Below, one piece after another: positions 22,406 to 31,625 of a stretch of 33,509 nucleotides of DNA. The notes under the pieces are model-generated. The model was given only the letters and a program-made list of their open reading frames with translations. It made no database searches and was not told where the DNA came from. Origin of the DNA: Sphaeroforma arctica JP610 (lineage: Eukaryota > Opisthokonta > Ichthyosporea > Ichthyophonida); assembly GCF_001186125.1 (NCBI RefSeq), contig NW_014040340.1:14876-48384 (forward strand). Direction: 5' to 3'. The stretch's first letter is position 1; each line of letters starts with the position of its first letter. Made by a program: the position numbers and the translations under genes.

Positions 22406-22748
22406 CTACGAGACCGTGTAATGCTGGAGAGTTTGAAGGTATGTAAGTGACCTTGACGTGTTGAACAGTGTTGATTCTGTTGAACTTACGAACTCACCTC
22501 CTCTATCACATTTAAGTTCTCGTAGATTGGCTAGATGGTCCTTTCCAATATCTGTGTAGAAGCGGTCAAGTGTGGTGGATGCCTTGTCGTTTGTCTTATG
22601 GGGATACACAAAGGGTGCACCAGAGTTGGCGTCGACAAATTTTATGATCGAGGTATATCCACCTGGAATGGTTGAGCATCCTGTTTCCAAATCGACGTGT
22701 GGAGATAGAGGACGGCGTCGCATCTTACCGCGTGCGCATGGAGGACAG
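22406..22748 (-). mobile_element. Integrase Cys pair and core of Copia-A
   Basis: CPPCA lies at about 22737-22748, followed by KMRRRPLSPHVDLETG, then GGYTSIIKFVDANSG and LRELKCDRGGEFVSS. This fits the copia integrase entry (CxxC, then D and D of the core). Fossil part. Confidence 0.8.
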
Positions 22749-22918
22749 AATTTGAGTGGGTGAGGATGTCAGCTGTTGGAGGCACTGCATGTTGTTCATT
22801 GCCTAACCTAGGTATACAGATGTACCACCGGGGAGGGGGGTCAACACTTTCGTTGCCGTTGCGTAGTAAGGTGTTCTCGTCAGTTTTCATAACCTCGACG
22901 TGTGAATGAATTTGTAGT

Positions 22919-23325
22919 TTAGTTTGATTGTAATTTTTGGTGTGTGATTAGGAGAATGACCACCGTGACTAGACTATTTTCGTTGTTTAGTTTACGAAGT
23001 GTCTTGCGCCAATCGTTCTTGGTGAATAGGATGCTGCCGTATAGGTGCTTATGAGGCTGGTTCCAAGACTGTATGTATGCTTCGTATAAGGATGCATCGG
23101 GTTCTAAGCTACAATAGACGGGTACTTGAGCATTCTGTTTGCTAGCGAAGAGGTCGATATCGACGCTTCCGAAGGTAGTTTCGACTCGATCCTTGTATAT
23201 TAGAGGGTTTAGCATCCAATCACCGATGTTTGGCTTGAGTGGTTGTTTGATAACAATGTTGTTATCGTGAAGCATTGATCGGGTTTTATAAGGAGGTGTG
23301 TGACCAAGGATGTCATGCCATTCAG
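22919..23325 (-). mobile_element. DLFAS-type module fused to the integrase His pair in Copia-A
   Basis: One uninterrupted minus-strand frame begins with the copia pre-integrase motif EWHDILGHTPPYKTRSML and continues directly into WMLNPLIYKDRV, FGSVDIDLFASKQNAQVPVY, and later LTKLNN-like and VTVVILLI stretches. The module is the same type as that at 16708-17038, but the NPPW motif is not evident. The Cys pair of the same zinc-binding region lies about 185 codons from the His pair, against about 35 in ordinary copia elements. The remaining stretch, 22750-22918, carries no recognised motif. Confidence 0.65.
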
Positions 23326-23841
23326 TAGCAGTGTGAGTGGTGAAAGTGTTGAGTTTGTACTGGCTGTCGATGAGCGAGATGCGTTGGACGATGTGGTTAT
23401 TTTACATAATGTGACATTCTGGTGTGGGAGTGTCAAGCAGAGGCAGGAGGGAAATAGACCCCGAGTCCATGTTGTTGCATAAGGTGAACTGAGAGGACAT
23501 TATGAGTGGCCTGGGACATAATCAATACTGGACCAAGACCGGGAATATTGCCACGTTCATGTACGGTTATTTGTGACTTATCTGGAAACTCTATACCAAA
23601 CTGCCCATATGCTATATTCTTGAGACCATCGCTGGTGGTATGAATGTGTCATTGCTCCGGAATCAATAAGAGATGCCTATATTGAGGCTCGTTATTGGGT
23701 CTGGATGTCTGATATTGTATATTATTAAAATTATAGATATATACGATAGCTGATTTTTTTTATTGTGGGCTGGTGATGTGTATTATCGTGTAGGATACCG
23801 AATATATGATAACGCATGTGATCAGACTGGGCCCCCTGACT

Positions 23842-24626
23842 TCATTTTTGTAGAAATGCAGCATCGGTTTGACCTGCTTTGTTACATTTAGAGCAGTGGA
23901 GTGTAGAGCGGTCGACAGGGCATTTGTTTCCCTTGTGGTTGTTTGAACCACATTTGCGGCAGATGGAGGATGGGCAGCCGTGGATGCCACGGCCCTTCTC
24001 GTTGCACAACGGGCAGATAATGTTGCGACGCTCACGTTGACCAGCAGTGTTGTCTTTACCAGGATCGCCATTGTTGGTGTATAGTTTAGAGGGTTGATCG
24101 GATTTGGTGTTGGCGTTAGTATTGATAGCAATGATGCCAGAAGCAGCGTTGTCGCTTCTATGAAGTTGATGGTCACCTTCAAATTCCATGGTCATCTGGT
24201 ACACGTCATCGATCGGGTGTTTTTCTTCATCCATGTCGAAGATAGTGGAGGGTAGGAGCGTGGTATAGTAGTGCACAAATAAGATACTTGTCGGAATAGG
24301 TTTTGGCGGAGTGCTTCGAGTGCTTGCATTGTGGGTTCTGTGCTACCAGTCGATTTGAAATATGTAAGGCGTTGCATAGAGTCCCCGAATCTGCCAAAAC
24401 TGCCTGTGTTGTGTACTGTGCAGATGTGTTTGAAGAACTCGGCTGGGGTTTTATCTACGTATTGTGTGTAGACTGTAGTTATTAGTCCTTCACCAATGGA
24501 GCCTATCAATATGAGATTGTACTTAGCGTCAGCATGCACGTTTAATGTGAGCTTTGTTGCAATGGGGGTGCAATCAGTGAATAGTGCCAAAGTAGGACAT
24601 CTTCTATTTTGATGCCAATTAGCCAA
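23842..24626 (-). mobile_element. Gag remains of Copia-A
   Basis: A UBN2/Ty1-type gag stretch (LANWHQNRRCPTLAL near the right end, KTPAEFFKHICTVHNTGSFG) is followed by several zinc-binding motifs. The clearest is CRKCGSNNHKGNKC, a CX2CX4HX4C knuckle. The beginning of gag is missing at the junction with the neighbouring LTR. Confidence 0.75.
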
Positions 24627-24675
24627 GCACCAAGTTGTTGGGAGCCTGTCAGTTGAGTACGTTTGTATATGTCTC

Positions 24676-25164
24676 TGTTGCTAGAGTACAATGTAGTAGA
24701 CTTTAAATAAAGTGCAAATGTATGTATTTATTTCTGACCTCACCTTTGGTTTTGTACCTAAGGTGTTTGTGCTAGTGTTCAGCCGCTTGGGCTGGCCAGG
24801 GTAAAAACTCATATGGTCAGTATGAGAAACCTTATGCGGAACACTTTAACACTTCGATGCTTTTCTATTTCAACTTCTCTGCAACTAAATCTCACGCTGA
24901 TCACATGATGCCTTTCCGCGTAGGTTGTGACTCACATAGAACCGCAGCTATTATTAGTATGTTGTGGTTGACAGGCTTAATCCACTCTCGGGAATCGGTT
25001 GAGAAACTAAATATGTTCTCGGAAGTCGGTTAAGTAATAACTCAACTCTTGAGAGTAATTTGAGCAACTTAATTAGCTCTCGGGAGTGAGCTAATTCTGA
25101 TGACTTCTATAAATCAAAGATGGTTTCTTGCTGTAAAATCTGGCCTGAGACCTGTAGTCTCTCA
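24676..25164 (-). repeat. LTR of family E with adjacent polypurine tract
   Basis: This segment of about 489 bp runs from TGTTGC to GTCTCTCA and is related to the solo LTR at 17871-18318. On the minus strand it is preceded by AAAATTGAGGGGGAG, a polypurine tract (25165-25179). It is therefore the 3' LTR of an element whose body lay to the right. It interrupts the Copia-A gag. The left edge is approximate. Internally it has several CTCGGGA/CTCTCGG direct repeats. Confidence 0.65.
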
Positions 25165-25916
25165 CTCCCCCTCAATTTTACAATCAACAAGGGCTGAAGT
25201 CTGAAGGCTGAAAATTGGAAACTAAAGACTAATGAAGGCTGAAGACTTAAGACCTGGATTGTGAAATTGTTGACTCTGTATGTGGATTGGGCGATAAGCG
25301 TTGAACCAATGTATATTTGTCGAAGACATTTACGAATTGGTGCTGTTGAGTATTGTTATGAAAATTGTTGAAAACGTTGATTTTTCTGAAGAGTAGACTA
25401 TCTCCTGTACAGTGACAGGCTTCACGACTGGCGTGGATAATCTTCTGTACGGGGACAGGCATCACACTTTCGCAGGTAAAAATACTCGAGATTTTCTTGA
25501 AAAATGCATCTTACTTACTGAATCGGTGTGTACTGTGGCGTGGATGCTGGGGGACAGCTCCCTTCTGCGTTGTGGCATATTGGTTTGACTATGGGATGTG
25601 GCCTGCGAGGCTGAGACTCGGGAGACTGTGAGGCTAAGATTTTCTCTTGGGTCTTGGAATGTGCGGCTCTTATGCTGCGGTATGGCTGCTATCCTTAATA
25701 TGGTTGCTTTTAAAAAAGTCCCTGTAGGGCCTGTGGACTGTGAAATTCACAATTTTGTTTGTATCCTGCGAGTGAATTTCTGTACAAATTGTCACATGTA
25801 TGCAACTTTTACGATATCACGCACAAAAATTAAAAGAACCAGTAAGTTACTAATATTATGTGTATCGATGAATACAAATTGTCTGCGGTATTCAACTTTA
25901 ACTTCAGAGTATTTTA
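25165..25916 (-). mobile_element. Residual internal DNA of the family E element
   Basis: About 750 bp between the family E polypurine tract and the next LTR. No pol or gag domain was recognised. It contains a GGCTGAAG-rich imperfect repeat at 25190-25245. It is presumably the non-coding 3' part of the family E element. Confidence 0.4.
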
Positions 25917-26122
25917 TGTCAAAACACAGTCGCACAAGTAAATACTTGGGTGTTTATCGATAGGAACAATTATATGAACAAAGATATAGTTATATATTGC
26001 GTGTACATTATTTATAATTTTATTTTTACATATAATATAAACAGTTTGTACACACTCTTTTTACAAGGTACGATATATATGTATATTTTGCAGTCAGAGA
26101 TAAAGGCACAAAGCATTTGACA
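25917..26122 (-). repeat. 3' LTR of the second copia-like element
   Basis: A 206-bp segment with perfect 7-bp inverted ends, TGTCAAA and TTTGACA. It lies about 40 bp past the end of RNase H on the minus strand, after a purine-rich AAGGTAAGCAGG. No second copy was seen in the window. Confidence 0.7.
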
Positions 26123-26162
26123 CCTGCTTACCTTAAAATGCTTACCTTTATTATAAATTGGA

Positions 26163-27486
26163 CTATGTTGATACTGGCATCCGAGTCATTAGTCTGTCGT
26201 GTATGTCGGTAAACTTCACTCGGCTGAGTGGCTTCGTGAAGAAATCACTGAGTAGCTGTTCTGATGGTATGTATTTTAACTTGATGGGGTTGTTCGATGT
26301 GAGTTCCCCGATGTGATGATATCGTAGATCGACATGTTTTATACGGCGGGATTTCGTGATACCATTTCCCATCAGTATTGCTGACTTGTTGTCCTGTTCT
26401 ATGGTGGTGGGTTCTACGAGCAGAATGCCGAATTCTGTGAAGATATTCCTAGCCCATACTGCGTTTTTGGTTGTATCAGATTGTGCTACGTATTCTGCCT
26501 CTGATGTAGACGTTGTTACTAGTCGTTGCAAGTTTGTTCCCCACATGAATGGTGCACCTGCTATAATGCCCACTCGCCCGGTGGTGGATCGTCTTGTTAT
26601 GTCATCACTAGCAAAGCTACTGTCTGCACTCAGATAGGGAATACATGGTTCTTTGTTCGTGTATTCAAGTCCGAAGTCCTGAGTGCCAGCGAGATACTTC
26701 AAACAGCACTTGGCACCTCTGAAGTGGTGTTACTGAGGTGCTTTCAGATAGCGACTTAGGATCGAAACTGCAAAGCACATATACACTCGTGTTTGATCTA
26801 CAAGGTATCGTAGCTGACCCACTAGCTTGTTGTATTGTGTGATTGGTGGGACGTCTGAGCTGGCCGCCTTTTCCGGGAGATATGCATGTTTTATCTGTTA
26901 CTTCATAGTCCGATTCTAGAATTGGCACCCATGCTGGTTTACAATCTATCAACCCCCATTCCTGCAATATTTCTCTTAGGTATTGTCGTTGATGGAGACG
27001 TACTCTTCCAGGGTGTATTTCCACCTGGCACTTGAGAAACAATAACGGTAGGCCCATTTCAACAGTGTTCCATTCGCCTTTCATTGCGTCAGCTAGTTTC
27101 TGTCCGTCGGTCTTACTCTGGCATGCTGCAATTTCGTCATCTACGTGTACAATAATGAAACAAGGTCCACTGTGTGTTTGTTTGATGAACAGTGCTCCAT
27201 CCGATTGTGCTTGTTTATAACTGTGTTGTATAACAAACCGATGGATAGCTTTAAACCAATAGTGTCCGCTAGGTGGTAGACCGTATACGCAACGATCAAT
27301 TCGACATATAACCTTTGTGTCTCCTTGCTTGTGCCTTTCGTATAGTTTTCTCTGAGACGGGTCCAATAGATGTTCGATGAGATCGTATCCTTGCGGCACT
27401 CGCATGTAATTAGGGGTATCCAGTTCTTGAGTGTGGTAGGCCGAGGGTGTATCGTATTGTCGAATGTCCATGTCATAGTGTGCCAT
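26163..27486 (-). mobile_element. Reverse transcriptase and RNase H of Copia-C
   Basis: Ty1-type reverse transcriptase motifs include CRIDRCVYGLPPSGHYWFKA and FIIVHVDDEIAACQS (VDD active-site box). The RNase H frame has GRVGIIAGAPFMWGTNLQ, TSTSEAEYVAQSD, EQDNKSAILMGNG and KHVDLRYHHIGEL. Fossil parts that retain long open stretches. Confidence 0.9.
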
Positions 27487-27716
27487 TAGAGCTAGACAGA
27501 TCCTGAGTGTTTCCTTGGCTACTACTGGGGCATAGCTTTCATCGTAATCGACTCCCTGTTTTGCATTGAATGCTGCTAGTTCAGACGTGATTTGAGTCGT
27601 GTGACTTGTCCTGGTTCATCCATTTTTGCCTTGAAGACCCATCGAGGGGGGGATAATGATTTCTCTCGCGGTTGGTTGTCAGCCATAGTGAATGCCTTGC
27701 GCTGCATCATTAAGCT

Positions 27717-28694
27717 CTACATCTCCAAACGTGCTGATTCCTCCCAATCGGCTGCGTTTGGCATCTCATATATACCTTTGTATGTTTTTGGTTCCATTGC
27801 TGCAGTTGCTGAATTGACAGTGTGCGTAGTGCTAGGAGTTTGTCTCTTACGGCGGCTATCGTGATACCAGTCGACATTATTATCATATATCGCAAGGTCC
27901 CGCAGTTCTCGAGAGACTTGGCGACCTTCTGTCGTTCTTCTAGCGATGGTTGCTTCGAGATCATGTTGTGTTTTGGTAGTCACTGCAGAAGCCTCCGACT
28001 CGACGGTATGTACTTCATTCTCAGCAGGTTGTTGTGTTGACGATGAAGTTATTTGTAGTTGTTCTGAGTTGCTCGACTTGTGCGTCACAGTGAACTGGGC
28101 TTGTTGGCTAAGCATATCTTCCGTTGTCGATGTTGTCCTTGCGTCTGTTTGGAAATCGACATTCTCGATTTGGAGGAATGTACTACTGTTCGTAGTGTCA
28201 GGTGGTGCGATAGCGGTTGTACATTTGTTGTCTTCCCAGACAAAGAATTCATCTTCGAATATATAGACGTCTCGGCTTTGTATTATACGCTTGGTCAGAG
28301 GTGAGTATATACGATACGAGTCCGGTGTTGTATCCAAGGGTTGCGCAAGAAGAATGCCATCCAATGCTTTGTCGTCGAGTTTGCCGTCTGGATCACGGTT
28401 CTTGTATGCGATATGACACCCGAATGTTCTGAACATATCTATCGGAAATGCATATCCTATAAACTTCTCGTATGGGGATGAGCTCTTCTCGTTGGTGGGT
28501 ATAGCATTGTATATGTTGGTAGTTTGAATCAGTGATTCAGCCCACATGGTAGTCGGTAGACGTGCATACTTCAGTTGTGCAAGCATTCTAGGGACCAATG
28601 TACCATGGAGTCTTTCTACCTTGCCATGATATTGTGGCGTGGCCGTAGGTGCGTACCTCGAGCAGTATCCCAAACACGCAAGTCCAACACCCAC
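27717..28694 (-). mobile_element. Integrase C-terminal part and linker of Copia-C
   Basis: A 325-codon minus-strand open stretch has TPQYHGKVERLHGTLVPRML (catalytic Glu region), TTMWAESLIQTTNIYNAIP and MFRTFGCHIAYKNRDPDGKL. A Ser/Thr-rich linker leads towards the reverse transcriptase. Confidence 0.85.
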
Positions 28695-29083
28695 TCTGTA
28701 TCAATCATAGACGATTTTTCTAGCATGGCCAAAGAGTATCCGATCCGCGATCTGAAAGCGACAACAATTTTGGATGCTATGTTACACACCTTCGATGAAT
28801 GGTACATCTTAAGTCATCGCCGAGTTCAGTGCATACAAATGGTTCGATGCTCACAGCTTACAGCAAACGTAACGAGGCGCATGCTTGCGTGTTTGGGATA
28901 CTGCTCGAGGTACGCACCTACGGCCACGCCACAATATCATGGCAAGGTAGAGAGACTCCATGGTACATTGGTCCCTAGAATGCTTGCACAACTGAAGTAT
29001 GCACGTCTACCGACTACCATGTGGGCTGAATCACTGATTCAAATAGAAAAATCGTCTATGATTGATACAGAGTGGGTGTTGGA
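28523..29083. repeat. Inverted repeats inside Copia-C
   Basis: A 160-bp arm (28523-28682) is the reverse complement of 28884-29043 with about one difference. A second 40-bp pair, 28683-28722 and 29044-29083, is also inverted. Integrase sequence therefore appears on both strands: minus to the left, plus at about 28700-29043. Confidence 0.9.
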
Positions 29084-30159
29084 TCCTATTGACGTTACGA
29101 ACGGTCCTATTATGTCCACGAAGACTAACTTGAGAGGCTCTGTAGCAGGTTCGTGCTGTCGTTCCTTGGTTGTATTCGTGTTCTTCTATTTAGCAGTAGT
29201 GTATGCTTTGCATCGTTCCTCTGGTTGCCTTATGTAGGGTAAATATTTTGGGACGTAGCTGGGGTGCGCGAGCCTGTTGTGCCATGAAATCTGATTGGCT
29301 TTCACCAGCGATGGTTCCACTGTAGTCATAGCTATGTCGTCGATGTGCACATAGTATATTCTGTGTTTTTTTATATGTATTGTTATGGTTCTGAAGCTTG
29401 GTAGTAATATGTACATCATGCTGTTGGTGAATTCAAATGAGTAGTGTCGCGCTGAGAGTAGGCTGATACTTAGTAGTGCAGTTTTAAATGTTGTATCAAT
29501 GAGTGCGTCCCCCAAGTTTCATAGCTGAGCCACATACTTCGGATAAATGATTGTACCATCAGCTACTTCGAGCGCATACCGGTCATTAATGCGCATGTTG
29601 CTGACGAGATGATGTTTGTGGTACTTATAGGGAAGTACGTGTATGGTGGCGCAGCTATCGCAAGCTAGTCAGTATCCACCTCTGGAATCTATATCTGACT
29701 GATCTTTCACCTCCTTATTGTCGATTGTAGGGTCAATTGTGGAGAATGCAATCTGTCTGTTTGCAGGTAACTGGTCATCAGATACTTGTGCTGACCTAGC
29801 TTTGTCCTGTTTGCCTTCATGAGCTTGGCGTCGATTGCTCTGGGATCTATATGTTCTGTCAATGTCTTGTGAATGTTGGATATCTCGTGAATATCTACCA
29901 TCGTCGTATGCGTTTGTAAACATCCTTGTATCTAGGACATCCTGTTGATACTAAGCCTGATTGACCGGGTATTATGCCGAAACAATCAATGAGACTCGTT
30001 GAGTCGCTGTGACCTCCTTGAGATGACGATGGACATCCACTTGCCCTGAACTTTTCGACCTCATAGTTGAATAAGTTCATATCAAGGTCGACGGTTCGTT
30101 GCATATAGCGTATGGCTTCAGCGTGGGATTCGTCAGCTATTGTAATCCATATGTCCTAG
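29044..30159 (-). repeat. Direct repeat shared with 31720-32833
   Basis: This 1,116-bp segment (pre-integrase, protease, end of gag) recurs at 31720-32833 in the same orientation, with roughly 18-20 differences counted by eye. Motifs include SWHNRLAHPSYVPKYLPYI (pre-integrase His pair). Confidence 0.9.
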
Positions 30160-30455
30160 ACGAGGTGTGCTAACACTTGTACAGTTTGACAGGGAAGTTT
30201 ACAATTGTTAATTCTGAACTCCCGGGTAAGAAAGCGAATCTCATGCAGAAGAATTTTACCTTCTGAAAGTGTGTTGTATCGAGTAGACCCTAGCCAATGC
30301 GTTTCGCCAAAGTGAATAGATTAGTCGTTGGAGTTGTTGTAGAGAGATCGATAGATTCAATCGCGGTCATTATTACATGAACCCTTTTAAGTGTAATACC
30401 GTCGTGTGTCGAGCTTGGAGTAGTTGAATGCGAAGGTTGTGTGAGATAGACGCGA
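30160..30455. other. Non-element DNA right of Copia-C copy 1
   Basis: No coding exon can be supported. A short valine-rich plus-strand stretch near 30300-30370 could belong to the possible hydrolase gene that follows. Confidence 0.35.
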
Positions 30456-30566
30456 ATGTTATATGGTAGGCTAGGTAGACCGGTAAACTGTCACCACGTA
30501 CAAAGTGACTTTATTCATCCCACTTCAGAGGGTATTAGATGTATTGCCGGCCATATGCTTCTACAT
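30456..30566 (+). CDS. Possible SGNH/GDSL hydrolase exon (partial)
   Basis: A plus-strand frame contains SDFIHPTSEGIRCIAGHML. This matches the block V pattern of SGNH/GDSL hydrolases (DxxHP, then G...A), which holds the catalytic Asp and His. The frame runs into CAT|GTAAGT, a perfect donor consensus, in phase 0 at 30566. The exon start is uncertain, since several AG sites lie at 30465-30478. No other exon was recognised. It may be a host gene fragment left next to the copia copies, or a chance match. Confidence 0.35.
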
Positions 30567-31202
30567 GTAAGTATACGATATAGCCTTTATGAGGCGTCAT
30601 GTGTCAATTACCTACGTGACACTTTGGCACCTGTCAGTCTTGTCCATGTACCATCATTGGCACCGAACTGTAGTTATATCCGAAATAGTGATGATACATG
30701 ACATATTGTTGATTTTGGCATACACAGAGAACGTCAGCAAACCAGCACTGGGACAAACGACACGACTATAATCAGATACAATGAATGACAAGACTGCATG
30801 CATTTGATCGAGTACAAGCAGTGGACACGATACGGCCAGCTTGTGACAAACTTGATGAACATAATTATAACAATATAGGTTACAAATATCTTTATACAAC
30901 GTGGACGTGAAAATCACGATATTGTAAGTCGGGCAGCAACTTTAAGTAGTCGTAGTAGGGAGTTCAATGCAATCTGGATTGCTAGCTATGTATATTTCGA
31001 GATGTGGAGCATATAATTGTTCTTGATAATGGAAAAGAATACGTATCTCGGAAGGCATGCATGCATAAAACAAAAATAGAGCTGTCAAAAGACCAAAAAG
31101 AAAAAGAAAAATGACGCTTATACAGCCAACAATTGACTAACTGTCAACGCGAATGGAATACACATATTATTATTTATTACGTGAATCGAGAAATATTACA
31201 AA
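30567..31202. other. Gap before the tRNA pair
   Basis: AT-rich DNA with no recognised gene. If the hydrolase exon is real, part of this is intron. Confidence 0.45.
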
Positions 31203-31286
31203 TCGTGGATAGTATAGTGGCTAGTATCTCCGCCTGTCAAATATAACAGACCGCGGAAGACCCGGGTTCAATTCCCGGTTCGCGAA
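31203..31286 (+). tRNA. tRNA-Asp (anticodon GTC) with a 12-nt intron
   Basis: The acceptor TCGTGGA pairs with TTCGCGA (two G-U pairs). The D arm and the T arm CCGGG/CCCGG are typical of eukaryotic tRNA-Asp. The anticodon stem TCCGC/GCGGA encloses CTGTCA, a 12-nt insert AATATAACAGAC (31240-31251) and C38, so the intron lies at the canonical 37/38 position. ACAG in the intron can pair with CTGT of the anticodon loop. A T9 run follows directly (31287-31295) as Pol III terminator. Confidence 0.9.
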
Positions 31287-31419
31287 TTTTTTTTTGATAC
31301 AAAGGGTAACACTTTGAATCGAGAACAAGGGTATCGTGCAGTTCAAATTATACATTGTGTTTTTCACAACCTTGGATGTCTGTATTATTAGTGATATTTT
31401 GGGATCACCTAGACGATAA

Positions 31420-31490
31420 TATCTAGTGGTTTAGTGGTATAATTGCCCCCTGCCACGGGGTAAACCCGGATTCGATTTCCGGCTAGCACC
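31420..31490 (+). tRNA. tRNA-Gly (GCC)-like gene, degenerate
   Basis: The anticodon arm GCCCC-CTGCCAC-GGGGT and T arm CCGGA-TTCGATT-TCCGG are good and give anticodon GCC. The acceptor is poor. TATCTAG against CTAGCAC pairs only at the inner four positions, leaving the first three mismatched. The D stem has a T-T mismatch, and no T4 terminator follows. It is probably a pseudogene, though 5' editing could in principle repair such mismatches. Confidence 0.6.
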
Positions 31491-31625
31491 GATGACAACA
31501 CTGTGTTTGCAGTTGTAAGGTCGCATGTAGATGAATAATCATTGATCCACGATTTTACAGAGGGAACAGTTTAGCGATGACTGTGTATAAAATATTTTAA
31601 AGTCGGATTATCCAGGCCTTATTAG
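31491..31625. other. Spacer between tRNA-Gly-like gene and Copia-C copy 2
   Basis: Nothing recognisable. Confidence 0.5.

Larger units (their letters stand above)
19104..24675 (-). mobile_element. First Ty1/copia-like LTR retrotransposon (Copia-A), multiply broken
   Basis: Minus-strand fossil in Ty1 order: gag with zinc knuckles (24626-23842), protease motif IDSGA (about 23654-23667), and integrase zinc-binding His pair (about 23302-23322). Then come a DLFAS module (about 23240-22919), the integrase Cys pair and core (22748-22406), a proline/threonine-rich linker (22100-20700), reverse transcriptase (20691-20225), RNase H (20189 to about 19550) and a 3' LTR with polypurine tract. The 5' end is cut off by an LTR of another family at 24676. 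It is broken in many places. The age cannot be estimated from LTRs because only one is present. Confidence 0.85.
25917..30159 (-). mobile_element. Second Ty1/copia-like family, copy 1 (Copia-C), broken and rearranged
   Basis: Minus-strand fossil: 3' LTR (25917-26122), RNase H (26163-26702), reverse transcriptase (26665-27486), linker and integrase C-terminal part (27717-28694), pre-integrase and protease region (about 29186-29680), and the end of gag (29669-30104). An inverted-repeat block (28523-29083) shows an internal rearrangement. The right end stops abruptly at about 30159 without an LTR. About 98% identity to copy 2 over 1.1 kb suggests a young family. Confidence 0.85.

Noticed and set aside
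25598-25963. 121-codon plus-strand open frame
   Set aside because: It crosses the edge of the LTR at 25917, has no domain pattern and is antisense to the surrounding elements.
27822-28432. Several plus-strand Cys/Ser-rich open frames
   Set aside because: They are antisense shadows of the copia integrase and linker frame.
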